Shown in pieces: positions 24,187 through 31,523 of a stretch of 35,150 bases of DNA. Source of the DNA: JAHHLP01 sp041609895 (GTDB lineage Bacteria > Bacteroidota > Rhodothermia > Rhodothermales > JABDKH01); contig JBFIPX010000011.1 of the NCBI GenBank assembly GCA_041609895.1, forward strand, positions 1 to 35,150, in the 5' to 3' direction. The position numbers were made by a program, and so were the translations under genes. Position 1 is the stretch's first letter, and each line of letters opens with the position of its first letter. The notes below the pieces were generated by a model. That model made no database searches, was not told where the DNA came from, and saw nothing but the letters and a program-made list of their open reading frames with translations.

Positions 24187-26226
24187 TTAGTTCGAAAGTG
24201 GCCAGAACACACCAAAGCGGAGCCTCTGTTCGGCTAGCGGATACACGGGCACCAATAGATTGCCGGGCACCGCCGACGTTCCCGAAAGGAAGTTCTCATA
24301 GGCGAGGAACAGCGTTGCGACGCGGACGCCGCCTTCGACTACTAGATCAAGGGCTGCGCTGGCCTCGACGGGCCTGCTGTTCTGAATTGGGAGTGCGAGC
24401 AGCCCGGTCGGCGTATGCAGGCTTCGCGAGCGAAATTCGCTCCAGAAGCGGCCCCGAACGTAGACGTTCAGATCGAGATCGCCGCTGAAGATGAGATACC
24501 TCGCGCCAATGCGGCCCACTGCATAGAAGTCCGGCAACGAGGCATCATAGCGCTCAAGATCGGAAGAGCTGGCATTGGCCACGCTAATCAGCGATGGCGC
24601 GGCGGTGAGATAGAAGCCCCGCTTCGCAAGGCGTCTCAGTCCGAGCTCCGCACCCAACGTGACGACGGTGAGCTTGCCGTCGCCAAAGCGGTGGACCACG
24701 GAGTCGCTCGCCCCTGTACCGAAAAGGTCGCGCCACATAGTAGATGCCGTGACGGCGCCGACCGCGGACACGTCCAGAAATCCTGCCCTAATCGAAAGGC
24801 GGCCGCTGACGTGGTTGCTGCGTTCCGTTACGCGCTCACCGACCGTCGTGACAAACGCACCGAAGCCCACTCGTTCGAGGACGGTCGACGCCGGCCGGCC
24901 GGTGGTCGCGTTCAGCTTCAGTGAAGCGGGACCCATCGGAACGTCGACGGTCAACGAAGACGTCAGGTCGGATCCCTCCGACCGCGCGTCGAGGCCCAAA
25001 GATCCACGCGCCTGAATTCCCGCGCCGCCGTACTCATAGATCAGCTTCAGGTCGAGCTGCCGATCCACAAACGAGCCAAAGCCAAGCGTATCGGATTTTG
25101 CTTCCGTGCGGGTGATCTGTCCACGCGCTTCCGTTGTGACACTGTTCGCACCAAACGCGAACCGTTGTGCGAGCACGCCGAAGCTTCTCACCGATGCAAC
25201 CTCCAGCGTGTCCCCCGGTCTGCGATACTGCAGCGACTCGGACGTTCGCCCGGCCGAAAGGGAGAGCCGTGAACTGTCCCCGATGTATCGAACGAATCGC
25301 GCCGTAAGATCATTTCGGAAAGTTCGGCGTCGGGCGAGCTCGTCAATGACCTGTGCACCAAGCCTCTGATAGATCGAGTCGAAATTGTTGGGGTCACGCG
25401 GCACGACGCCGCCGTGTGCCTGAAGCGGGTGTCTCGAGTTCATGTCTGACAACTCCAGCGACCATCGGGACCGCGTGTACAGCAGCCTGCCGTAAACCTG
25501 GCGGCCTCGGCGTAAGCGGCTACCCGCGTACTCCCCCGAGGTGGCCTCTCCGCGATACCAGAAGAGCAGGTTGAGCAGTCCACCCGATCCGCTACCGACG
25601 CGGCGTGTCTGAGCGTGAAGGGCCGTCACCTTCTGCAACCCACCTCCCGACTGATAACGGAATTCCGTTAGTGGGTCTGTCGTTTGTTCGAAGGGGCGAG
25701 TCCCCAATTTGACGGTCGCCAAGCGGTCGTGTCGCCCGACCGAAAGTCGAGGTGCTGCCATCGCGCCGAGCGGCACGACCTCAAATCGCGGACGCCCGGT
25801 GAAGAGGTCGGTGAGTTCTACGTCGCCCCACTCAAGACCCACGCTCGCACTGGCCAGGCCAAACGGGCTCCACATATGCGGCCACCCATAGGTACTGAAG
25901 TCATACAGGAACGACGCGGATTCGTCCTTCAGGAGTTCGGTCAACTCGAATGCATAGGTGCGGCTTGGTATGGTGTCGGCAATGGCGTCGTCGAGACGCG
26001 TCCGCGGCTTCAAACGCCGAAAACGGACAGGGACGACTACCGAGTCTCGCGCCATAAATGCCAAGGTGTCGGCGGGGGCAACGGATTCGGAGCCGTCTGT
26101 GGTGTCCGCTGCGACTGGCGTCTCCTGTAATTCCTGCGCGTTCGCGACGCTCGTGGCAAGGGCCGCCATCATCGTAGCCGCTAAGATCGCAAGGAGTGGG
26201 GTGTGCAGCGGATGTTGCGGTAGCAC
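24187..26226 (-). CDS. putative outer-membrane porin (Porin_10-like beta barrel)
   Basis: A 679-residue predicted outer-membrane beta barrel. A signal peptide ends around ANAQE (about 31). A Ser/Thr/Asp-rich linker follows, then a region of about 95-190 with LLKDESASFLYDFSTYGWPHMW and FTGRPRFEVVPLGAM. The rest is a long series of amphipathic strands with alternating aromatic and charged residues. The ending FLAYENFLSG...VYPLAEQRLRFGVFWPLSN resembles, from memory, the C-terminus of Bacteroidota putative porins. No TonB box or plug that I can identify. It starts with GTG at 26226, with AAGGG about 8 bases upstream, one of the few good ribosome sites here. It lies 4 bp after the kinase stop. Confidence 0.8.
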   Translation of the reverse strand: MLPQHPLHTPLLAILAATMMAALATSVANAQELQETPVAADTTDGSESVAPADTLAFMARDSVVVPVRFRRLKPRTRLDDAIADTIPSRTYAFELTELLKDESASFLYDFSTYGWPHMWSPFGLASASVGLEWGDVELTDLFTGRPRFEVVPLGAMAAPRLSVGRHDRLATVKLGTRPFEQTTDPLTEFRYQSGGGLQKVTALHAQTRRVGSGSGGLLNLLFWYRGEATSGEYAGSRLRRGRQVYGRLLYTRSRWSLELSDMNSRHPLQAHGGVVPRDPNNFDSIYQRLGAQVIDELARRRTFRNDLTARFVRYIGDSSRLSLSAGRTSESLQYRRPGDTLEVASVRSFGVLAQRFAFGANSVTTEARGQITRTEAKSDTLGFGSFVDRQLDLKLIYEYGGAGIQARGSLGLDARSEGSDLTSSLTVDVPMGPASLKLNATTGRPASTVLERVGFGAFVTTVGERVTERSNHVSGRLSIRAGFLDVSAVGAVTASTMWRDLFGTGASDSVVHRFGDGKLTVVTLGAELGLRRLAKRGFYLTAAPSLISVANASSSDLERYDASLPDFYAVGRIGARYLIFSGDLDLNVYVRGRFWSEFRSRSLHTPTGLLALPIQNSRPVEASAALDLVVEGGVRVATLFLAYENFLSGTSAVPGNLLVPVYPLAEQRLRFGVFWPLSN

Positions 26227-26230
26227 GAAG

Positions 26231-26926
26231 TCAGCCCTTATGATGCACCGGTTCCGCCGATTCGGGAAAGAGGCCGAACAACCTGCTTTCCACCTGCCCC
26301 AGAACGAGGCGCCGATCCTCCGGCCGGTTCACGAAGTCCAGCGTGTCGGCGTCCAGCACCAACTTGGGCCCCAGTTCGTACCGTTCGATCCAATTCTCGT
26401 AGTGTACGTTGAGCCGCTTGAGGTATTCGATCCGAATAGTCGACTCAAACTCGCGTCCGCGAGACTGAATATGGCGTACAAGTGTCGGGACGCTGGCACG
26501 CAAATACACCAGCAGGTCCGGAGGCTTGAGGTACGAGGTCATGATCTGGAACAGGTCGGTGTAGTTGCGAAAATCGCGCTCGGTCATGAAACCCATCTCG
26601 AAGAGATTCCGCGCGAAGATTTCAGCGTCTTCATATATGGATCGGTCCTGTACGACGGAACTGGAGCTTTCCTCGATCTCGCGGTGATGGTTGAACCGGC
26701 TGGACAGAAAAAAGACCTGCAAATTGAACGACCACCGATCCATATCCTCATAAAAGTCGGCGAGATATGGATTGTCGTCCACGCGTTCGTAGAAAGACTC
26801 CCACTGGAAATAGCTGCTTAGCAAGCGGGTTAGGGAGCTCTTCCCAGCCCCGATGTTGCCGGCGACAGCCACATACTTCTTTCTTCCTGACTGTGCCGGC
26901 TGTGGCATTGGTTTGGAATCTGCCAT
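26231..26926 (-). CDS. deoxynucleoside kinase (dGK/dAK-type)
   Basis: A 231-residue salvage kinase that phosphorylates deoxyadenosine or deoxyguanosine with ATP. The P-loop is GNIGAGKSS (23-31), the substrate-site segment is ERVDDNPYLADFYEDM, and the catalytic motif DRSIYEDA is at about 94-101. The LID arginines are in the segment SRGREFESTIRIEYL. The DDNPYL version is characteristic of bacterial dGK/dAK rather than thymidine kinase. The ATG at 26926 overlaps the phosphofructokinase stop (ATGA). A TTG one codon earlier is less likely. The ten-residue Ser/Pro/Gln tail before RKKYVAVAG is unconserved. Confidence 0.93.
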   Translation of the reverse strand: MADSKPMPQPAQSGRKKYVAVAGNIGAGKSSLTRLLSSYFQWESFYERVDDNPYLADFYEDMDRWSFNLQVFFLSSRFNHHREIEESSSSVVQDRSIYEDAEIFARNLFEMGFMTERDFRNYTDLFQIMTSYLKPPDLLVYLRASVPTLVRHIQSRGREFESTIRIEYLKRLNVHYENWIERYELGPKLVLDADTLDFVNRPEDRRLVLGQVESRLFGLFPESAEPVHHKG

Positions 26927-28053
26927 CAAGATATCGCCGCAGTGGTCTCCTGCCCGTCGAGATTTGCCTCGATGGATTCGACGCCGAATGACGTACCGAC
27001 AGCAAGTGCTGCGGCAAGCATCGGCGAATCCAATGGAACGGTTCGTGTCTTGTTGGCGACGTCTTCCAGGGGCACACTGGTAAGCCGGTTCTCCTGAAGG
27101 GCGACCATTCGACCGAACCGCCCGTCAACGACCAGTGAGGCAGCGTATGTGCCGAAGGCGGTGGCGAGGTTGCGGTCGTACGGCGTGGGAGTCCCACCGC
27201 GCTGGATGTGCCCGAGTACGGATGTACGTACTTCACTGCGGACGAGATTGCGTAGCTGGTCCCCCAGCACGTAGCCAATTCCACCGAGTCGGACCGGATC
27301 CGGGCTGTCCTCAATGACGCGTTTGACCTCCATGGACCCGCCGGACGGTTTGGCACCTTCGGCGATAGCGATGATCGTGAAGTTCTGGCCACCGAGCTCG
27401 CGGCCGCGACAGATCCTGGCGATTTCATTGACGTCATATTCCACTTCAGGGATCAGGATGACGTCCGCTCCACCAGCGGCACCGGCATAAAGCGCAATCC
27501 AGCCCGCGTACCGCCCCATCGTCTCGATGATCATAACTCGGTTGTGACTCTGAGCGGTCGTGTGAAGCCTGTCGATGGCTTCGGTAGCTATGGTGACGGC
27601 GGTGTCAAAACCGAATGTTCGATCCGTGCCCATCAGATCGTTATCGATCGTTTTGGGAACTCCGACTATGTTGATTCCCATCTGCTGAAGACGGTGAGAG
27701 ATAGACATTGTGCCGTCGCCGCCGATTGTCACGATGGCACTCAGTCCGAGCTCCTTGTAGTACTTCACGACCTGCGGTGAGACGTCGGCACCTCCTCGTT
27801 CGTGATAATTGAACGGGTTCGCCTTGTTGCTCGTGCCAAGTATCGTCCCACCGAGAGTCAATATGCCGGATACATCCTTGTATGAGAGGGGCCTTATTCG
27901 GCGCTCGACGAGACCAAGGAATCCGTCCTCGAAGCCTACAACCTGTGCATTATGCTTGAGGATCAGGCTCTTCGTAACGGCACGGATGACGGCATTCAGG
28001 CCGGGACAGTCGCCCCCGCCGGTCAATACGCCCACGCGTAACGGATGGCTCAT
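26926..28053 (-). CDS. pfkA: 6-phosphofructokinase, mixed donor signature
   Basis: A 375-residue enzyme converting fructose 6-phosphate to fructose 1,6-bisphosphate in glycolysis. Typical motifs are TGGGDCPGLNAVIR (11-24), TIGGDGTM (109-116), VPKTIDND (132-139, catalytic Asp137) and GHIQRGGTPT. The position equal to E. coli 104 is Gly114 (ATP type), but that equal to 124 is Lys134 (pyrophosphate type). I recall this Gly/Lys pair from group III enzymes such as the ATP-dependent Streptomyces one, so the donor is not settled. The ATG at 28053 starts the conserved SHPLRVGVLTGG. An upstream extension to 28116 has no homology to the family. It is first gene of the coupled set with the deoxynucleoside kinase. 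Confidence 0.93.
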   Translation of the reverse strand: MSHPLRVGVLTGGGDCPGLNAVIRAVTKSLILKHNAQVVGFEDGFLGLVERRIRPLSYKDVSGILTLGGTILGTSNKANPFNYHERGGADVSPQVVKYYKELGLSAIVTIGGDGTMSISHRLQQMGINIVGVPKTIDNDLMGTDRTFGFDTAVTIATEAIDRLHTTAQSHNRVMIIETMGRYAGWIALYAGAAGGADVILIPEVEYDVNEIARICRGRELGGQNFTIIAIAEGAKPSGGSMEVKRVIEDSPDPVRLGGIGYVLGDQLRNLVRSEVRTSVLGHIQRGGTPTPYDRNLATAFGTYAASLVVDGRFGRMVALQENRLTSVPLEDVANKTRTVPLDSPMLAAALAVGTSFGVESIEANLDGQETTAAIS

Positions 28054-28380
28054 TTTTCTGATTTGGTGGATTGCGAGAAGGACGCCAAATCGCCTTTTGT
28101 GACGACTGGTCGACACCTGGGACGGTCAAAAAGCCGCTTCACGAAGATAACGATTTGTCGGCCTCAATAGCGCGGCGACAACGCGAAAATAGATGCAGGA
28201 AGGCCGTTTGGCGGCTCTTGCGGCACGGCAACAGACGCGACGGCGACGCCGTATTCATTTGACTCTGGGTACGGCGTCATTCTATTTTCGCGGTCCATTT
28301 CAAGTGGTGCCGTGTCGACGGCGATGCTTTCTCTCTGATCGGAATCCCCGCCATTCTGTGGTCTAGTCCGCTGCTTCTTG
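28054..28380. other. 327-bp divergent non-coding gap
   Basis: The longest stretch without a gene. It separates the phosphofructokinase start (minus) from the T9SS-secreted protein (plus). Short open frames cross it on both strands, but their translations are low in hydrophobic patterning and have no recognisable start context. It must carry both promoters. I could not place convincing -33/-7 elements; TATTTTCG at about 28283 is the nearest match on the plus strand. The one clear structure is the inverted repeat at 28245-28278. Confidence 0.6.
28245..28278. repeat. perfect 9-bp inverted repeat, operator or hairpin candidate
   Basis: GACGCCGTA (28245-28253) and TACGGCGTC (28270-28278) are exact reverse complements separated by 16 bases. 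On the plus strand the repeat is followed by ATTCTATTTT, so it has a terminator-like look, yet no plus-strand gene lies just upstream. It could be a dyad bound by a regulator of the divergent pair or a 5' leader hairpin of the T9SS gene, whose start is 103 bp further on. Confidence 0.5.
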
Positions 28381-30060
28381 ATGTTCTTGACAAGCGCATT
28401 CCGACGAGGTCTTTCGGTGGCGGCCCTTCTTACCGCCACGTTGGTCACCTCGGCAGCGCTTGCGCCGGCCACGGCGCAAATAGCCCTGACCAACGACGAA
28501 ACCGTATTCCTGGCGGGAGTCGATGCGAATCTCTTTCTTGAAATAGATGGTTCCTCCGCGATTAGCGGCGGCACGCTGACGCTTCCCCCTGCTTGGAAGC
28601 TGGAACGTGTCGCTCTGGTTCATAGGGGTCGCCAGCTGGGGGCATCGTGGACCTCCGAGGTACCGGGTGTCTACCGCGTCAGTCTGGAGGAACTCGGACC
28701 AGATGACAACCACCTGGTAATCGGCGTCAGCGCTCCACGGCAGGAATCGATGGGAACGGCGCAATTCACTCCCGTGACGTCGTCGGAAGAGCGCTCGTCG
28801 CGCGAACAGTTGACACCTCTTTCCTTTGAACTGACGGGAGAGTCGCGAATCGTTGATGAGAACAATCAGGCCGCACGTTTTGACGCCACGCGCCTGCTCG
28901 AGCTGGACGCTGCAGAACTGCCAATCTATGCTGGCGATGGCTCCTTCACACTTGAGTTCTGGCTGAAGACGACGAGCCTCGACCAGGTCGTGATGTCGGG
29001 TTGGGATGGGAAAGAGTCTACCTCCTATACGGCGGAAGTCGTGCTTGGCCCGGACGGCCGCCTCTTCTTCTTTCGAGGAAGCCCCGGTCGGCATGTCGCG
29101 ATGTCGAGTAACGCACCTGTTGCAGATGGTTCATGGCACCACGTTGCTGTGTCTCATGACGAGGTGCGCGGGTGGTCGCGGCTTCTGGTCGACTCGGTGC
29201 CGACCGATTCCTTGTTCGGATTTGCCGGCGATGTTGCACCGCTGGATGCACGATTTTGCCTAGGCGGCCGGTGCATTGCGTCTGAAGAGCGAGACACGAG
29301 TCGAAGATTCGTCGGGTTACTCGACGATGTGCGCATTTGGCCGACCTCCCGGACAAAGCGCCAGATTGCCCTGACCATGGTGGACCGGATACCCGCCGTC
29401 GCGGGAGTGCTGTCGCTCGTTTTCGAGGAGACCCCGGCAACTGATGCTGTGGTCGGCAGTGATAATGTCGGTCGCGAGGCGTCTGACTTTCTGTTCCACG
29501 ACCCGGTGGAGAATGTCTCGGCCGAAGATGCTGGTGATGCGATAGAAATCCGTTGGCGCTCGCGTGGTCGCAATACGGCTTACTTTTCGGTAGAGCGATC
29601 GGACGACGGGTCGGGTTTCGTCGAGATCGCGCGATTTCAGACTGCTGAGGATGGCTCCGGCGAATTCATGTACCTCGATGAGGACGTCGGTGAAGACGTC
29701 ATCTTCTACCGTGTTCGGCAGGTGCTGGTCAACGGCGGAAGCCGCTTTTCCGCCACGGTAAAGATGGGCCTCGGTGGAGCGGAGTTGCCAGACGCAGCAG
29801 CGGGAGTGATCCTGGGGAATTTTCCGAATCCATTCAGCACGGCGACTACCATCAGTTTCGAGGTCTCCACTTCTCAGCGTGTCAACCTGTCCGTATGGGA
29901 TTTGTCCGGGCACCAGATTGCCTCGGTCCTTGACGCTTTTGTTGCGGCCGGACAACACGAAGTCACATTCGTCCCGGACGAACTGCCGAGCGGTACGTAC
30001 TTCGCCCGGCTCCAGACCGATGCAGCGGTAAGTACGCGCAAGATCATTCTCACCAAGTAG
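28381..30060 (+). CDS. secreted LamG-domain protein with type IX secretion sorting domain
   Basis: A 559-residue secreted or surface-anchored protein. The signal peptide spans about 1-33 (ending ATAQ). A beta domain follows at 35-150, then a LamG/concanavalin-like domain (about 165-332) with GSFTLEFWLKT, GSWHHVAVSHD and FVGLLDDVRIW. A fibronectin-III-like segment (about 385-462) has YFSVERSDDG and FYRVRQV. The C-terminal T9SS type A sorting domain (about 478-559) has GNFPNPFSTATTISF, VNLSVWDLSGHQI, GQHEVTF, LPSGTYFARL and STRKIILTK. T9SS cargo cross the outer membrane and lose this domain. LamG domains usually bind sugars or proteins; no catalytic module is present. The ATG at 28381 is preferred over a TTG one codon upstream. 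Confidence 0.9.
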   Translation: MFLTSAFRRGLSVAALLTATLVTSAALAPATAQIALTNDETVFLAGVDANLFLEIDGSSAISGGTLTLPPAWKLERVALVHRGRQLGASWTSEVPGVYRVSLEELGPDDNHLVIGVSAPRQESMGTAQFTPVTSSEERSSREQLTPLSFELTGESRIVDENNQAARFDATRLLELDAAELPIYAGDGSFTLEFWLKTTSLDQVVMSGWDGKESTSYTAEVVLGPDGRLFFFRGSPGRHVAMSSNAPVADGSWHHVAVSHDEVRGWSRLLVDSVPTDSLFGFAGDVAPLDARFCLGGRCIASEERDTSRRFVGLLDDVRIWPTSRTKRQIALTMVDRIPAVAGVLSLVFEETPATDAVVGSDNVGREASDFLFHDPVENVSAEDAGDAIEIRWRSRGRNTAYFSVERSDDGSGFVEIARFQTAEDGSGEFMYLDEDVGEDVIFYRVRQVLVNGGSRFSATVKMGLGGAELPDAAAGVILGNFPNPFSTATTISFEVSTSQRVNLSVWDLSGHQIASVLDAFVAAGQHEVTFVPDELPSGTYFARLQTDAAVSTRKIILTK

Positions 30061-30233
30061 TCCGGGCTTGAGAGCATCTCGGCGGATGGCGGCAAGCGCC
30101 GGTATTGGTCAGCAGACGATGTGGGGGAGGGCCCGACTCGTCCCGCGCCGCTGAGCACCGGCATCTATATTGGTGGCGGGCGTGTCTGCCCGGTTGACCG
30201 ATTGAAGAGCCACCGACAGGACCAAGTATTGAG

Positions 30234-30917
30234 ATGAAGATTCGATATTTCGGGCACTCGGCGTTCGAGATCATTGCGAGGGGCGTAAAAATTTGCCTCG
30301 ACCCGTTCATCACTGGAAATCCTCACGCTGAGGGGATAGTAACCGCGGCAGAGCTGTCGCCAGACGTTGTGATGCTAACACATGCCCATGAGGACCATTG
30401 GGGCGACACACTCGAGATAGCTCGGAGGTCAGGTGCCGTCGTCATGGCGAACTTCGAGATTACGCAATACGTCCGTAAGCACGGACACGAAAATGTGCTG
30501 CCAATGAACACAGGTGGTGCGGTTACGCTTCCATGGGGGCGGGTCACGCAAACGTATGCCCGCCACTCTTCGTCATTTCCCGACGGTACGTATGGCGGCA
30601 ATCCCAACGGCTATTTAATCGAGAGCGAGGACAAGTGCATCTATGCGCTGGGCGATACGGCGGCATTTGGCGAGATGGAGTGGATTGGTCGAGACTATGA
30701 GGTCGATGTTGCGTTCGTGCCCATCGGCGATGGCTTCACCATGGGCCCGAAGGACTCCATTCGCGCAATGAGTATGATAAGACCGTCTGTAACGATACCG
30801 GTTCACTACAACACCTTCCCGCGCATTGAGGTCGATATCGACCAATGGGAGGAGATGGCAGGTTCCGAAGGGTTCGTCGTGAACGTTCTCTCGCCCGGAG
30901 AGGTGCTGGACCTGTAG
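30234..30917 (+). CDS. UPF0173 metal-dependent hydrolase (metallo-beta-lactamase fold)
   Basis: A 227-residue metallo-beta-lactamase-fold protein. The metal motif is THAHEDHWGD (His50, His52, Asp54, His55). Further family features are the start MKIRYFGHSAFEI, the segment ARHSSSFPDG, the strand-loop YALGDTAAFGEM with a ligand Asp, and VHYNTFPRIEVD with the last histidine. This is the UPF0173 pattern of UlaG-like and L-ascorbate-lactonase-like folds; the substrate is unknown. The ATG at 30234 follows a GAG. The 173 bp before it contain only a weak CGGGC...GCCCG hairpin at about 30178-30193. Confidence 0.92.
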   Translation: MKIRYFGHSAFEIIARGVKICLDPFITGNPHAEGIVTAAELSPDVVMLTHAHEDHWGDTLEIARRSGAVVMANFEITQYVRKHGHENVLPMNTGGAVTLPWGRVTQTYARHSSSFPDGTYGGNPNGYLIESEDKCIYALGDTAAFGEMEWIGRDYEVDVAFVPIGDGFTMGPKDSIRAMSMIRPSVTIPVHYNTFPRIEVDIDQWEEMAGSEGFVVNVLSPGEVLDL

Positions 30918-31008
30918 TATCCTTCGGCCTCGTCAGTCCTCATCGGCAAGACGCAGGCGGGCGAACTCCGAACGCAAGCTTCTGCCGAAAGTCATCGCGG
31001 ATGCAAAA

Positions 31009-31509
31009 TTGAAAATCGGCATCATATCGGACACGCACGGCTACTTTCACCCCGCGATAAGCACGTATTTTGAGGGTGTATCGCTCATACTGCACGCGGG
31101 CGACGTCGGAGGGGTGGAGATTCTGGACGAATTGGAGAGGATCTCACCGGTCGTAGCTGTCTACGGCAACGTGGACGGAAGAGAGGTCCGGGCGATACTT
31201 CCGGAGCACCAACGGTTTGATCTGGACGGAGTCGAATTTTGGATGACACACATCGGAGGTCGACCGGGACGTTATGATTCCGCGATCCGCGCCGAGCTGA
31301 CAGGTAGCCCGCCGGATGTATTTATTTGCGGCCACAGTCATATTCTTCAGGTCGAGCGGGATGATAAACTCGGAGGAATGTTATTTATTAATCCCGGGGC
31401 AGCCGGCAGGCAGGGATTGCACCGAGTCAAGACGTGTATACGCGTCGATCTCGAGGGCGGAAGCCTCCGGAAGGCTGAAGTCATACATCTGGATGGTCTG
31501 AAAGAATAG
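31009..31509 (+). CDS. YfcE/MJ0936-type metallophosphodiesterase
   Basis: A 166-residue calcineurin-like phosphoesterase of the YfcE/MJ0936 family, expected to bind two metals. The motifs in order are KIGIISDTHG (Asp8, His10), LHAGDVGG, VYGNVDG, a histidine in WMTHIGGRPG, and FICGHSHI, with the closing FINPGAAGRQG typical of the family. The start is TTG at 31009, giving the canonical KIGIISDTHG start. No in-frame ATG precedes it. The next gene starts 14 bp after its stop, so they likely share a transcript. Activity on small phosphodiesters is known for relatives, but the true substrate is not. Confidence 0.9.
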   Translation: MKIGIISDTHGYFHPAISTYFEGVSLILHAGDVGGVEILDELERISPVVAVYGNVDGREVRAILPEHQRFDLDGVEFWMTHIGGRPGRYDSAIRAELTGSPPDVFICGHSHILQVERDDKLGGMLFINPGAAGRQGLHRVKTCIRVDLEGGSLRKAEVIHLDGLKE

Positions 31510-31523
31510 ATAATTGCTCACTT

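Noticed and set aside
23916..24237. Small open frames around the EcsC start
   Set aside because: Short, overlap the EcsC or porin genes in other frames, and show no start signal.
28164..28574. 136-codon minus-strand open frame crossing the divergent gap
   Set aside because: It overlaps the signal peptide of the T9SS protein, is rich in Arg/Glu/Pro without structure, and contains no recognised motif.
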